64,000 nucleotides of DNA from Flavobacteriales bacterium (GTDB taxonomy: Bacteria; Bacteroidota; Bacteroidia; Flavobacteriales_D; Sanyastnellaceae). Positions 23,172-31,832 of this stretch are shown piece by piece. Within the stretch, counting starts at the first letter, position 1. Every line of letters starts with the position of its first letter. Location of the stretch: positions 62,001-126,000 of the forward strand of contig JAKVAX010000009.1 of NCBI GenBank assembly GCA_022447625.1. The letters run 5' to 3'. The notes beneath the pieces are model-generated. The model was not told the origin of the DNA, did not search any database, and saw nothing but the letters and a program-made list of their open reading frames with translations. Position numbers and translations under genes: made by a program.

Positions 23172-24137
23172 TTATTCTTGTTCGACGTCCATGGCTATGG
23201 GTAAGAGATCCATATGGCTCCACTCTGTCCATGAACCGTCATAGTTCTTGACATTTTCGTAACCGAGAAGTTCACTAAGCACAAAGGTGGTGTGCGCAGA
23301 ACGCACTCCAGTGTGACAGTAGGTGATGATCTGCTTCTCAGGCGTAATTCCTAATTCCGTGAGGTCATGCTGGATATCATCTAGAGGCTTCAACATCCAA
23401 CTTTGTCCCATTTCAACGGCATTCCCCCAATCGTAGTGAATAGCTCCTGGGATATGTCCGGCTCTAACCGCTCCCTTTTTCATAAAGGCCCCTGTGAATT
23501 CATCTAGTGTGCGGGTATCAACTAAAATGACAGTCGAATCTACAGTAGCGTGGATTAGTCTGTTCAAACCGACATATGACGATCGATCTACTTCATTTCT
23601 AAAGCTAAAGCCTTCACGAATTGGAGCCTTCGGAGTTCCTGTTTCAGCATACTTGCCTGATTGCTTCCAAGCTTGCCATCCACCATCAAGGAGGGCGACA
23701 TCTGGGTGTCCGTACATTTTCAACAGCCACCAAAATCGAGCAGCATCACATCCTCCTTTGGCGTCGTATACAACCACCATCGTTTCTGCGGTAGCGCCTA
23801 AAGAATCCAGTAACGACTCCATACGTTCGCGATCAGCGGCCATCCCACCATAGTCGTAATCAGCGCTTTGAATGTGATTACGCCAAATGCGATGCGCACC
23901 TGGTATGTGTCCCTCTTCGAAATCATCAGGCTTGCGCATGTCAATCAACAATACACGTTGTTCAGAATGGATCAAGCCTGAATACACCTCAAGGGAAAGC
24001 AACGAAGATTGATTCGAATCAACCGCTGTACTGTCAACCGGTTGTTCAACAGTCTCTACTGTCACTGCAGGAGTCGAAGGTTCAACGCAACTAAAAAGCA
24101 GCAATCCGAGTATGACTATTCCTCCAAAACGTACCAT
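23172..24137 (-). CDS. Sulfurtransferase lipoprotein with two rhodanese domains
   Basis: The 321-residue protein has a lipoprotein signal (MVRFGGIVILGLLLFSCVEP, Cys17) and two rhodanese domains. The first (about 45-165) has the CDAARFWWLLKMYGH and LLDGGWQAW elements; the second (about 185-315) has the active-site loop ITYCHTGVRSAHT with the catalytic Cys and GSWTEWSH at the end. This is the thiosulfate/3-mercaptopyruvate sulfurtransferase plan, placed in the envelope. It overlaps the cytochrome gene by 22 bases and probably handles sulfur chemistry together with the sulfite dehydrogenase. Confidence 0.9.
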   Translation of the reverse strand: MVRFGGIVILGLLLFSCVEPSTPAVTVETVEQPVDSTAVDSNQSSLLSLEVYSGLIHSEQRVLLIDMRKPDDFEEGHIPGAHRIWRNHIQSADYDYGGMAADRERMESLLDSLGATAETMVVVYDAKGGCDAARFWWLLKMYGHPDVALLDGGWQAWKQSGKYAETGTPKAPIREGFSFRNEVDRSSYVGLNRLIHATVDSTVILVDTRTLDEFTGAFMKKGAVRAGHIPGAIHYDWGNAVEMGQSWMLKPLDDIQHDLTELGITPEKQIITYCHTGVRSAHTTFVLSELLGYENVKNYDGSWTEWSHMDLLPIAMDVEQE

Positions 24138-24613
24138 TCGATGTCTTTCAGATTTGCTCTTCTTCCCTCCTGTACTGGGGCATAGTTCTTCGCCAAGTAA
24201 TCCAAGATAATATCTTCATTTGGACCAAGATCCCAGAGATTTTGAGTCTCTTGCATCCAGCGAATCATTTTTTTCCAGCCATCGCGATCTGCACGATTTT
24301 GCGTTACCAATTTCGCTGAATGACAAGCCAAACAGGTCACCTTCACTTGTTCGAAACCATCATCAACGATCAACCCTGTACGCATGTGGATGCCATTCTC
24401 GATGAGATCATCCGGAATGTCTTCCGCCATGGGAATAATCTCGGGTTCCATCAATTCTTCAGTTTCACCAAAAAAGCGTTCAGCAGTGTCTGGTGCCATA
24501 ATATTAAACATAGCAACAATCACGATAAATGTTGAAGCATACACCAAAACATTGGTTCGCTTCACCACCTTCTCTATGATCTCATCTTGTATGGGAAGTC
24601 GCTCTTCGCTCAT
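24116..24613 (-). CDS. Membrane-anchored monohaem cytochrome c (SorB-like)
   Basis: The 165-residue protein has one N-terminal membrane helix (about 22-39) and a single haem c site CLACH (Cys94, Cys97, His98). A Met-rich stretch near residues 55-80 and the segment WKKMIRWMQETQNLWDLGPNEDIILDYLAKNY after the haem resemble the cytochrome partners of sulfite dehydrogenases. The ATG at 24613 overlaps the stop of the molybdenum subunit gene (ATGA), which decides this start over one upstream. It would pass electrons from sulfite oxidation to the respiratory chain in the periplasm. Confidence 0.85.
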   Translation of the reverse strand: MSEERLPIQDEIIEKVVKRTNVLVYASTFIVIVAMFNIMAPDTAERFFGETEELMEPEIIPMAEDIPDDLIENGIHMRTGLIVDDGFEQVKVTCLACHSAKLVTQNRADRDGWKKMIRWMQETQNLWDLGPNEDIILDYLAKNYAPVQEGRRANLKDIEWYVLEE

Positions 24614-25920
24614 TCTACTTTCACCGCTATCCGATGCGTTGCATTGTTCAAATATCCTTTCGGGTTCCATCCAGGAACAACCATGGGCTGGCTCTTTCCT
24701 TCGCTATCCGTTGCCTTGGCCCAAACTTCATAATATCCTTTCTCTGGGAAATTTACGGATGCCTCCCATCGCTGCCAAGCCAATCGATTGGCAGCCGGAT
24801 TCAAAGATGCTTTCTGCCAAGTTGATCCAAAGTTGATCGAAATATGCATTTGGCTCACACTGAGGTCACCAGCCCACGCATGTCCTCTAAGTGTCAAACT
24901 CTTTTTGCCTTTGAGTACAGCTCCCGTTTTTGGGTAGGTAATCAACGACTTGACAGGCATACTTTCGATAATACACATGTCTTCTGCCTTCACCTCTTGA
25001 CCAGGGGCTACCTTCTCGCATGGAACACGATATGACGGTGCTTCCATCTTCGGACCGTCATGCACTTTGTTCCTCACACTCAGTCTAGAAAGCCATTTCC
25101 CGCTCACCGAAGCCGGCCAACCACCAATCACCATTCGTAGTGGATGTCCGTTCATCACAGGAATATCTTCACCATTCATAGCCCAAGCAATCAGCGACTC
25201 ATCTTCCATCGCCTTCGCTATAGGAACTCCTCTTGAAATGGTCACTTTATTGGGATTACGACTCAAGTGGACGTCCTTACCATAGTAGCCAACGTACACT
25301 GCATCAGATTTCACCTTAGCGTAATTCAAGACATCTTTTAAACGAACACCGGTCCATTCGGCACAGGCAACAGCACCTGTTGACCATTGGTTTCCTTTGG
25401 CTGGTGGATTGAATTCAGATCTTCCATTCCCGCCACATTCAAGGGTCAGACGATACGTATGATGTTCGAAATTACTTTTGAGCTCATCAACCGATAAGGT
25501 AATCGGTTCTGGAATGGATTCGCCGTCAATAGTCAGCGTCCATGCACCCACATCGATATCTTCAGGAACAAGTCCGTTGTTTCGAATAAAGAAGCGATCG
25601 GCTGGGGTAATCTCGTCGTCAAGGAGATGAGGAGGTGTCTCCACATTCCATGGCTTATCGTTCAAAACAACGAGGTCTGGATGTTTACCTGGAATAGAGA
25701 AATCCTGTTCTGGACGAGCCAATATCGCCGGGATTATTCCACTGGGCATTTGATCGGCAAAAACGATCTTGCCTCCAACGGCAGCAGCCATGGCAGCCAA
25801 GCCCGCTTTTTTCAAAAAGCCTCGTCTGCTTTCATCTGTGCGTCTGCCCCATAACAGCTCATCTGCCTGTTGGGGGTCTTCGGCATACAATTGATGGATC
25901 CCAATCTTTCGTTTTCTCAT
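24610..25920 (-). CDS. Sulfite dehydrogenase molybdenum subunit (SorA/SoxC-like)
   Basis: The 436-residue protein starts with a twin-arginine signal (SRRGFLKKAG, Arg32-Arg33), so it is exported folded. The oxidoreductase molybdopterin domain (about 95-290) has RLTLECGGNGRSEF with the molybdenum-ligand Cys162, and WTGVRLKDVL; a C-terminal dimerisation domain follows (about 300-430, TLRGHAWAGDLSVSQMHIS). This is the sulfite oxidase family, closest in pattern to SorA/SoxC. It leads the operon with the cytochrome c gene (ATGA overlap), the rhodanese and the desaturase. Thiosulfate-oxidation genes (soxAXYZB) are not seen, which favours direct sulfite oxidation. Confidence 0.9.
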   Translation of the reverse strand: MRKRKIGIHQLYAEDPQQADELLWGRRTDESRRGFLKKAGLAAMAAAVGGKIVFADQMPSGIIPAILARPEQDFSIPGKHPDLVVLNDKPWNVETPPHLLDDEITPADRFFIRNNGLVPEDIDVGAWTLTIDGESIPEPITLSVDELKSNFEHHTYRLTLECGGNGRSEFNPPAKGNQWSTGAVACAEWTGVRLKDVLNYAKVKSDAVYVGYYGKDVHLSRNPNKVTISRGVPIAKAMEDESLIAWAMNGEDIPVMNGHPLRMVIGGWPASVSGKWLSRLSVRNKVHDGPKMEAPSYRVPCEKVAPGQEVKAEDMCIIESMPVKSLITYPKTGAVLKGKKSLTLRGHAWAGDLSVSQMHISINFGSTWQKASLNPAANRLAWQRWEASVNFPEKGYYEVWAKATDSEGKSQPMVVPGWNPKGYLNNATHRIAVKVE

Positions 25921-26023
25921 GTTTCAGGTTTCGAACCAAGCAGCAAGTAACAAAAACAGCACAGTATTTGTCTGTAACTTATGTCTCATTCGTGAAGTCA
26001 ACTCTTTTAAGCAACTTAGTGAA

Positions 26024-26161
26024 ATGAAAGTAGCAATAATTGGGGCCTCCGGAATGATCGGCTCGCATCAGCTAGGAGATGCCATGTTCGAAGTTGGAGT
26101 TGGCAATACTGAAGCCAATGAATTCCTGAGTAATAAAGAGATTATCGATCTACTCAATTAA
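26024..26161 (+). pseudogene. Remnant of an NAD(P)-binding protein with an internal deletion
   Basis: The 45-codon frame begins MKVAIIGASGMIGSHQ, a complete Rossmann nucleotide-binding start, and then jumps to LGDAMFEVGVGNTEANEFLSNKEIIDLLN, which looks like the C-terminal tail of the same atypical SDR/NAD(P)H-binding family (normally about 210-220 residues). The middle, including all substrate-binding parts, is missing. An in-frame deletion of about 170 codons is the simplest reading; the protein cannot fold as a normal Rossmann domain. Confidence 0.55.
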
Positions 26162-26234
26162 CGATGATTCACAGCTCTTCACTTCCTTTCAGAAGTCAAT
26201 CACCTAATTTCGAGGCTAACATTAATCTACAGCT

Positions 26235-26504
26235 ATGATTTATATCGTTGCCTTGATCGGGCTCGGGTTTATTGTACTCGAAGGCCCATACAACCGCAGA
26301 AACGTCTATGACGCCGCGATTTCCTATGGCCCCGTTCTACCAGATTCTATTTGGTCTGCCGTATTGAATTACGGTGTATGTAACGGTTCGCTTTTAGAAG
26401 AGCTCGGCATTCCCGCTCAAGCAGAAAACGTCCAGATCCGAATTAAATCACGTACGGCCGGCCGAAACGACGAATGGATTTTAACCACTGATTGCGATTC
26501 ATGA
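26235..26504 (+). CDS. Small protein with N-terminal hydrophobic segment, unknown
   Basis: The 89-residue protein starts MIYIVALIGLGFIVLEGPYN and continues with a polar part with two Cys (VCNGSLL, TTDCDS). Its stop codon overlaps the start of the HTTM-DCC gene (ATGA), so translation is likely coupled. I do not recognise a family. The hydrophobic start may be a signal anchor. Confidence 0.5.
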   Translation: MIYIVALIGLGFIVLEGPYNRRNVYDAAISYGPVLPDSIWSAVLNYGVCNGSLLEELGIPAQAENVQIRIKSRTAGRNDEWILTTDCDS

Positions 26505-27709
26505 AAGGACAAAGTCCATATCAGTTTTCGCTCTTCAGGATTATCCTTGGAGCTTATCTGGCCATTCACTTTGTTGATCTCATCAGTCACAGCGCTGAAG
26601 TATGGAGCGATCGCGGAATGTTCGCAGACCCAAGCTTGAACTTCACGCATGGCGTTGTCCCGAATATCCTTTTCCTCATTGATTCGCCCGTTGGTATTAC
26701 TGCGTTTTTAATAGTCATGGCAGCGTTCGCCATACTCTACATGCTCGGCGTTCAACGCAACCTCATCAGCCTCATCCTCTGGTATGGTTGGGTTTGCCTT
26801 TTTGACCGCAACAACCTTATCGCCAATCCAGGCCTGCCCTTCATCGGTTGGCTGCTATTAGCTTCTGCTGTTATTCCAAAGGGTGAGCCTTTTTCGCTAG
26901 CGCGGAAACGGGAAGGATGGAAAATCCCATCCTGGATATGGATTGGAGCATGGGTGATTATGGCCGTGAGTTATACCATCAGCGGAATCGATAAATGGAT
27001 GAGCCCAAGCTGGCGAGACGGAACAGCCATCCTTCATCTCCTAGAGAATCCTTTAGCGCGAGCTACAAGTTTAAGAGAAGCCATGGTCTCATTACCTATG
27101 TCGGTGATCCATGGCATGACTTGGGGAATTCTTGGACTCGAGATTCTTTTTGGTCCCCTATCTCTTTTCGCTAAAACGCGGAAATGGGCTTGGATAGGAA
27201 TGATCGCCATGCACCTTGGAATTCTTTGTATCGTTGACTTCGCTGACTTGACAATTGGCATGCTAATGATCCACGTTTTTACTTTTGACGGACGATGGTT
27301 CAAACCCATCTATGCCAAAGAGAAAGCTGTGCTCTTCTTTGACGGTGTGTGCGGTTTGTGTAATTCATCCGTTGATTGGTTCATGCAAACAGATGAAGAA
27401 AAGAGTCTACAATTCGCCCCGTTGCAAAGTGATGTTGCCAAAAAGCTCATCCCTGAAATTTTAGGAGGCCCCATGAATACTTTGGTACTCTACAAAGACG
27501 GAAAGGTGTTCATCGAATCAACTGCGGTCATTAAATCTGTAACAGGTATGGGGGGTATGTGGCGCTTCGCGATCATTCTATTGATCATTCCACCCTTCAT
27601 CAGAAACGCCATTTACCGCTGGATCTCTAAGAACCGTTACACTTGGTTCGGCAAAAAAGAAAGCTGTCGTATGCCTGCTCCTGAAGAGCGCGAACGTATT
27701 CTTTGGTAG
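26501..27709 (+). CDS. HTTM-domain membrane protein fused to a DCC thiol-disulfide oxidoreductase domain
   Basis: The 402-residue protein has a membrane part with about 6-7 helices (residues 1-275; FSLFRIILGAYLAIHFVDL onward, with WLLLASAVIPKGEPF), as in HTTM or vitamin-K-carboxylase-like proteins. A C-terminal DCC/DUF393 domain follows (about 285-395) with VLFFDGVCGLCNSSVDWFM, whose DGVCGLC holds the CxxC. This fusion is known in Bacteroidota and is thought to act in membrane redox chemistry, but no substrate is established. The ATG at 26501 is chosen over an upstream TTG because of the ATGA overlap. An antisense 13-mer lies at 26895. Confidence 0.85.
   Translation: MKGQSPYQFSLFRIILGAYLAIHFVDLISHSAEVWSDRGMFADPSLNFTHGVVPNILFLIDSPVGITAFLIVMAAFAILYMLGVQRNLISLILWYGWVCLFDRNNLIANPGLPFIGWLLLASAVIPKGEPFSLARKREGWKIPSWIWIGAWVIMAVSYTISGIDKWMSPSWRDGTAILHLLENPLARATSLREAMVSLPMSVIHGMTWGILGLEILFGPLSLFAKTRKWAWIGMIAMHLGILCIVDFADLTIGMLMIHVFTFDGRWFKPIYAKEKAVLFFDGVCGLCNSSVDWFMQTDEEKSLQFAPLQSDVAKKLIPEILGGPMNTLVLYKDGKVFIESTAVIKSVTGMGGMWRFAIILLIIPPFIRNAIYRWISKNRYTWFGKKESCRMPAPEERERILW
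26895..26907 (-). repeat. Dispersed 13-mer TTCCGCGCTAGCG (minus strand)
   Basis: Exact copy on the minus strand in the HTTM-DCC gene, encoding Ser-Leu-Ala-Arg-Lys. A degenerate relative with a 2-base insertion lies at 27169-27183. Confidence 0.8.
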
Positions 27710-27741
27710 AGAGTCTTAGCGGATTTCACGACCTTCGTAGT

Positions 27742-28344
27742 ATGAATATCGATCAAGGCGCTCAACTCCGCGAGATCTACGGAGAACCAAAAGAAAGAAC
27801 AATGTTAAAAGAGCTTTCTGCCCTTGAACAACATAGCCAACGATTTTTAGCGCTGTGCCCTTTTGCCGTCATTTCAACAGATGGTGGAGATTACCTTGAT
27901 GCTTCTCCCCGAGGTGGAGCACCCGGATTCATCAAAGTTCTGAACGATAGCGAATTGATCATCCCAGATTCGAAAGGAAACAACCGCGTAGATAGCCTGA
28001 GCAACATCGTGGAGACAGGCAAGTTTGCCATGCTCGGTATGATCCCCGGTGTTAATGAAACGCTTCGTATTCGAGGTAAAGCGATAGTCTCGAACGATCC
28101 TGCGCTACTCGCTCAATTAGATGAAGAACAGAATCCTCCAAAGACATGTATTCACGTGCAAGTAGAGACGGTATTCTTACATTGCGCCAAAGCATTCATG
28201 CGTTCAAAACTCTGGAACGAAGAGGCGAAGATTGAGCGTACTGAATTGCCTACAATGGGACAAATGATCAAAGATCAAATAGGCCATAACGACCCGGTAG
28301 AGACACAAGAACAGATGGAAAAACGCTACCTGGGCGACATATAA
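27742..28344 (+). CDS. Pyridoxamine 5'-phosphate oxidase family FMN-binding protein
   Basis: The 200-residue protein fits the split-barrel PNPOx-like group annotated as MSMEG_1061-type: FLALCPFAVISTDGGDYLDASPRGGAPGFIKVLNDSELIIPDSKGNNRVDSLSNIV, then IPGVNETLRIRGKAIV and a C-terminal CAKAFMRSKLW. These proteins bind FMN or F420 and reduce unidentified substrates. The ATG at 27742 is preferred; an earlier GTG overlaps the previous gene. The gene is probably cotranscribed with the HTTM-DCC gene (32-base gap) and meets the paaI gene tail-to-tail with no spacer. Confidence 0.85.
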   Translation: MNIDQGAQLREIYGEPKERTMLKELSALEQHSQRFLALCPFAVISTDGGDYLDASPRGGAPGFIKVLNDSELIIPDSKGNNRVDSLSNIVETGKFAMLGMIPGVNETLRIRGKAIVSNDPALLAQLDEEQNPPKTCIHVQVETVFLHCAKAFMRSKLWNEEAKIERTELPTMGQMIKDQIGHNDPVETQEQMEKRYLGDI

Positions 28345-28752
28345 TCACTCCCAAGATTCAGAGCGACGGTAGACACTGCCTTTGAATACAGCCACATCCA
28401 CATCGTGTTGATTCGAAACCGTGATATGGTAAATCCCAATTCGGTTCGTAAGTGAAACCTCTTCCACGCTAGTGGTCAAAACATCACCCTCCATCACCGG
28501 CTGAACATGTGAGATACTCGTTTCAACTGAAACACACTTGCGACCATGCGCATTTGCCGCGAATGCAAGAGCACTATCAGCCAATGCATAGGTGATGCCA
28601 CCATGGGCTATGCTGAATCCGTTCAACATCTCTTTGCGCACCGTAAGCTTCAAGACGCAAAAGCCTGCACCTTCTTCAACCCGCTCCAGTCCCAACCATT
28701 GTGAGAATGGATCATTGTTGTACATCTTGTCAATAATCTCAGAGGGCGTCAT
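28345..28752 (-). CDS. paaI: PaaI-type hotdog thioesterase
   Basis: The 135-residue protein aligns by eye with PaaI from the N-terminus (IIDKMYNNDPFSQWLGLE) through the hotdog core MLNGFSIAHGGITYALADSALAFAANAHG, with the conserved HGG and the LAD-SA-FA helix. PaaI cleaves CoA thioesters of phenylacetate degradation intermediates, which fits the paaABCD cluster 10 kb away. The ATG at 28752 lies inside the end of xseB (14-base overlap). It is the last gene of a minus-strand group with xseB and the decarboxylase. Confidence 0.85.
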   Translation of the reverse strand: MTPSEIIDKMYNNDPFSQWLGLERVEEGAGFCVLKLTVRKEMLNGFSIAHGGITYALADSALAFAANAHGRKCVSVETSISHVQPVMEGDVLTTSVEEVSLTNRIGIYHITVSNQHDVDVAVFKGSVYRRSESWE

Positions 28753-28984
28753 CGTCTGCTTCGTCAGGTGTTGGTGATCCAGGATCCTCCATTTTGCGAA
28801 TGATCTGATTGACCGCGTCTTCAGTGTCACGCAATTTCTCATTGCAGAAATTGATTAAGAAACTCGCACGCTTCATCTTATCTGCCAACTGATCCACAGA
28901 GACTTCTTCGTCTTCGATCATGGCTACAATATCATTGAGCTCCTCGAAGGCCGCTTCATAGGTCAAATCTTCTTTTTTCGCCAT
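28739..28984 (-). CDS. xseB: Exodeoxyribonuclease VII small subunit
   Basis: The 81-residue protein has the XseB pattern: LTYEAAFEELNDIVAMIEDEEVSVDQLADKMKRASFLINFCNEKLRDTEDAVNQII, a two-helix coil, followed by an acidic tail. The small subunit binds in several copies to XseA and activates single-strand DNA degradation. The ATG at 28984 gives the usual length. The partner xseA lies 1.3 kb upstream on the same strand, separated by the decarboxylase gene. Confidence 0.9.
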   Translation of the reverse strand: MAKKEDLTYEAAFEELNDIVAMIEDEEVSVDQLADKMKRASFLINFCNEKLRDTEDAVNQIIRKMEDPGSPTPDEADDDAL

Positions 28985-28997
28985 ACCCCGAAGGTAA

Positions 28998-30257
28998 TCA
29001 TTCAGCGTTGATACTGCTTGATTCAATGCGGTCAAGAAGAACTACAAGACGATCGAGAGTAACGTGATCCATTACTACCACCTTCACCCACTTCGGATCG
29101 TGGTGATTATCTGGTACCAAGCCGAACTCTTCTGCTACTTCTGGTGCAACAGCCTTCGCATCAATCGTGACTATATTGGAATAAGGTTGGCGGAAAAATG
29201 CGATCCCTTTCTGCTCCAATTGCGCGGCAAAGCGAGCTGCACGCTGTTGTAGGATATTGACTTTCTCTTCCCATCCGAACCTTCCATAAGTCATCAAGAT
29301 CATCCAAATGGCAATGGCATTTGCTCCAGAGCGACTTCCAATCAACGTTGAATCTTCACCTTCTACATAACTCGCTTCACTGGTATACGTGTAGTGCATG
29401 TAGTTCTTACGAATCAAGAAAATCCCAGTTCCGTAGGGTGCTTGAACCATCTTGTGGGCGTCGAGCGTCACAGAATTAATCTCAGGTCGACTGAAATCTA
29501 GATGTTGTTGGCTTTGTGTGAAGGGATAGAAGAAGCCTCCGTATGCGCCGTCCACATGAACGCGAAATTCGAAGGAGCGTTTGTTCAACGCTTTCAAATA
29601 AGTATCGAGGTCATCAACAGAACCAAACATGGTGGTCATCATGTTGACATAGAGAATCACATACTTAATGCCCTTTGCTTCAAAACCATCCAGCGTGCGC
29701 TCTAGCTCTGCTATGTTCACCTGACGCGTTTGCTCATCTACTTCCACCTGTGCAATGTCAATCGACAGCAAATTCGAGGCTTTATGCTGCGAGTAGTGGC
29801 TATCACTTGAACATAGAATGGCAATCTCTTTTTGGCTAGCGCCGAACCGTTCCATGAATTCATTGCGGTAAATCCACGCGGCTTGAACGTTGGCTTCGGT
29901 TCCACCAGAGCTAACATACCCATCAAAATCTTCCGCTTCGTCTCCATTCAAGATCTTCTTTGCACACAGCTCAATCAACTCCGCTTCAATGCTATGTGTT
30001 CCGCGGAAGAAAGATTCAGAATTCCCGCTCGTATGGCATCCAATGTGATTGGGGTTGCGAACCAATGCACTCAAAAATGGTGCATCCTTTAGGAAAGGCA
30101 AATCGCCACGAAAAACCTTCGGGTCAAGATGCGAACCAGGCACTCCAATGACTTCTTCGTTATAGAAATTTACATTCGCGTCTAGCGCTTCAAACACACG
30201 CTCCTTGATCTGGTCATGTGTCAACTTCTTCCAATAGTTCTTGCTCGGTGTAGACAT
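28998..30257 (-). CDS. PLP-dependent group II amino-acid decarboxylase-like protein
   Basis: The 419-residue fold-type I enzyme has the decarboxylase landmarks: GYVSSGGTEANVQAAWIYRNEF (phosphate-binding region), CSSDSHYSQHKASNLL with the PLP-stacking His, VHVDGAYGGFFYPF with the Asp, and VTLDAHKMVQAPYGTGIFL with the Schiff-base Lys. Aspartate, glutamate, tyrosine and histidine decarboxylases share these, so the substrate is undetermined. A perfect -7 box ends 5 bases before the ATG, so this gene probably has its own nearly leaderless transcript. It sits between xseA and xseB, an unusual interruption. Confidence 0.85.
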   Translation of the reverse strand: MSTPSKNYWKKLTHDQIKERVFEALDANVNFYNEEVIGVPGSHLDPKVFRGDLPFLKDAPFLSALVRNPNHIGCHTSGNSESFFRGTHSIEAELIELCAKKILNGDEAEDFDGYVSSGGTEANVQAAWIYRNEFMERFGASQKEIAILCSSDSHYSQHKASNLLSIDIAQVEVDEQTRQVNIAELERTLDGFEAKGIKYVILYVNMMTTMFGSVDDLDTYLKALNKRSFEFRVHVDGAYGGFFYPFTQSQQHLDFSRPEINSVTLDAHKMVQAPYGTGIFLIRKNYMHYTYTSEASYVEGEDSTLIGSRSGANAIAIWMILMTYGRFGWEEKVNILQQRAARFAAQLEQKGIAFFRQPYSNIVTIDAKAVAPEVAEEFGLVPDNHHDPKWVKVVVMDHVTLDRLVVLLDRIESSSINAE

Positions 30258-30262
30258 GGACG

Positions 30263-30270
30263 CAAAAGTA
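30263..30270 (-). promoter_or_regulatory. -7 box TACTTTTG of the decarboxylase gene
   Basis: Perfect TAnnTTTG on the minus strand, 5 bases before the ATG. The transcript would start at or next to the start codon. Confidence 0.55.
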
Positions 30271-30302
30271 CTGCTTCCCTAATGCTTATTGTCTGGGAAA
30301 TG

Positions 30303-31727
30303 TCAGTTTTTAGGACTGATTTTCTTCACTTCTGCAGCAATCTTCTCCGCGTGTGTTTCAATTTCAATCGCATCTCCAGTCTTCAATTCAGAAGCGTCTT
30401 TTACAATCTTACCATCAACAGAAAGCAATGTGTAGCCCTTCTTCAACAGCTTTCTAGGGTCACTCAAGCGAATGATCTGTTGAATTTGTTCCAACTTCAT
30501 GTGCTCTCTATCAAGTTGGTGCTCTTGCAATTGAATCAACTTGCTTTGCTTCTCGAATACTTGCCTGTTCTCATGGAGAATACGGGCACGAAGTGTTGGT
30601 TTAATCGAGGCAAACAACACATTCAGCGCGTTCTTTCGAGAAGAAATATTCTTCACACCATAACGTTGAATGACATTCGAAAACCCAGCAATCGATCGCT
30701 GTTGCCGATGTAAAATGCGTGGCACCAAAGCAGAAATACTCAATGAAGCCTGTCTCAATTCAGACGTGTTCTGATCTATGAGTTCCTTTCCACTGATCAT
30801 CAATGCCTCACGCAATCCTGCTACATGTTCTTCTGAACGTCGGTTATGAAGTAAAATGGCTTCAGCTACTTTCGTTGGTGTCTTGTGAGATGTATGGCAG
30901 AACAAATCAACAATGGTTTGATCTCGCTGGTGTCCTATTCCGGCCCACAAGGGAACCTGGCTTTTCGCTACCTCTCTATTCAACCCGAAATCGTCAAAAA
31001 CAAAGAGATCAGTTTGAGCACCTCCCCCTCGAATCATAACTGCAAGGTCATAAGGATCAGGGTTCGAAGAAATCTCGTGCATGCGCCTGCTCAAGGTAAC
31101 ACCTGCCTCTAAGCCTTGTACACGGCTGAAATACAAATCAACATGGAAGGTGTAGCCATAAGGGTTCCCTTCTAGGCTGTGCATGAAGTCTTCGTAACCG
31201 GCTGCACCTGGTGAAGTGATCACCGCCATCCGCTTGATGATTCGAGGAAGCGCAAGATCTTGGTTCTGAGTGTGGAAAGTATCGCCGACTTTCTGAATGA
31301 AATCAGGATAGCGTTTCACCAATTTGTTAAGGGTCTCACGTCGCTTGCGCTCCATTTGTCCCATGGTGAAGGCTTCATTCATGTCAATCACTGTCAGCTT
31401 CAATCCATATTGCTGATGGAATGAAACCTCTGCTTTGATCATGACCTCCAACCCACTGGTGAATCGTTGTCCGGTTTCTCGCTCAAATCTCGAGATGGCT
31501 TCAAAACCAGGACTCCATGCCACCACCTGCATTTTCGCTTTCAAGCGATCAGCTCCTTCTTCTTTCTCGATTAAGTCAAAAAAGTGCCAACTTCGGTTGG
31601 GGTATGCTTTGTGACCGCTTACCTCTCCAATCACCCAAAATGTTCGCCCACTAAAGCGCTTCTGGAAGAAGTCATCCAGTGCGTTCGTTAGTTCTGAAAG
31701 TTTTAATGTCGGAGACTCAGTTGACAT
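30303..31727 (-). CDS. xseA: Exodeoxyribonuclease VII large subunit
   Basis: The 474-residue protein has the N-terminal OB domain (LSELTNALDDFFQKRFSGRTFWVIGEVSG, about 8-110), the catalytic region (about 130-340) with MAVITSPGAAGYEDF, DLAVMIRGGGAQTDLFVFDD and the GIGHQRDQTIVDLFCHTSHKTPTKVAE motif, and a coiled-coil tail (about 340-440). It degrades single-stranded DNA with XseB as activator. Length is normal. Confidence 0.93.
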   Translation of the reverse strand: MSTESPTLKLSELTNALDDFFQKRFSGRTFWVIGEVSGHKAYPNRSWHFFDLIEKEEGADRLKAKMQVVAWSPGFEAISRFERETGQRFTSGLEVMIKAEVSFHQQYGLKLTVIDMNEAFTMGQMERKRRETLNKLVKRYPDFIQKVGDTFHTQNQDLALPRIIKRMAVITSPGAAGYEDFMHSLEGNPYGYTFHVDLYFSRVQGLEAGVTLSRRMHEISSNPDPYDLAVMIRGGGAQTDLFVFDDFGLNREVAKSQVPLWAGIGHQRDQTIVDLFCHTSHKTPTKVAEAILLHNRRSEEHVAGLREALMISGKELIDQNTSELRQASLSISALVPRILHRQQRSIAGFSNVIQRYGVKNISSRKNALNVLFASIKPTLRARILHENRQVFEKQSKLIQLQEHQLDREHMKLEQIQQIIRLSDPRKLLKKGYTLLSVDGKIVKDASELKTGDAIEIETHAEKIAAEVKKISPKN

Positions 31728-31809
31728 ATCGGAAAGCTGTAAATTGTGTCAGTGGATTCCTACTCAGAATATAGGAAGTTATCCGATTTCAATTCCCTTG
31801 TGACCATGT

Positions 31810-31817
31810 TAAATTTG
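31810..31817 (+). promoter_or_regulatory. -7 box TAAATTTG of the H-NOX operon
   Basis: Perfect TAnnTTTG, 15 bases before the H-NOX ATG, giving a leader of about 12 nt without a Shine-Dalgarno sequence. Confidence 0.5.
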
Positions 31818-31832
31818 AACAAAATCAAATAA

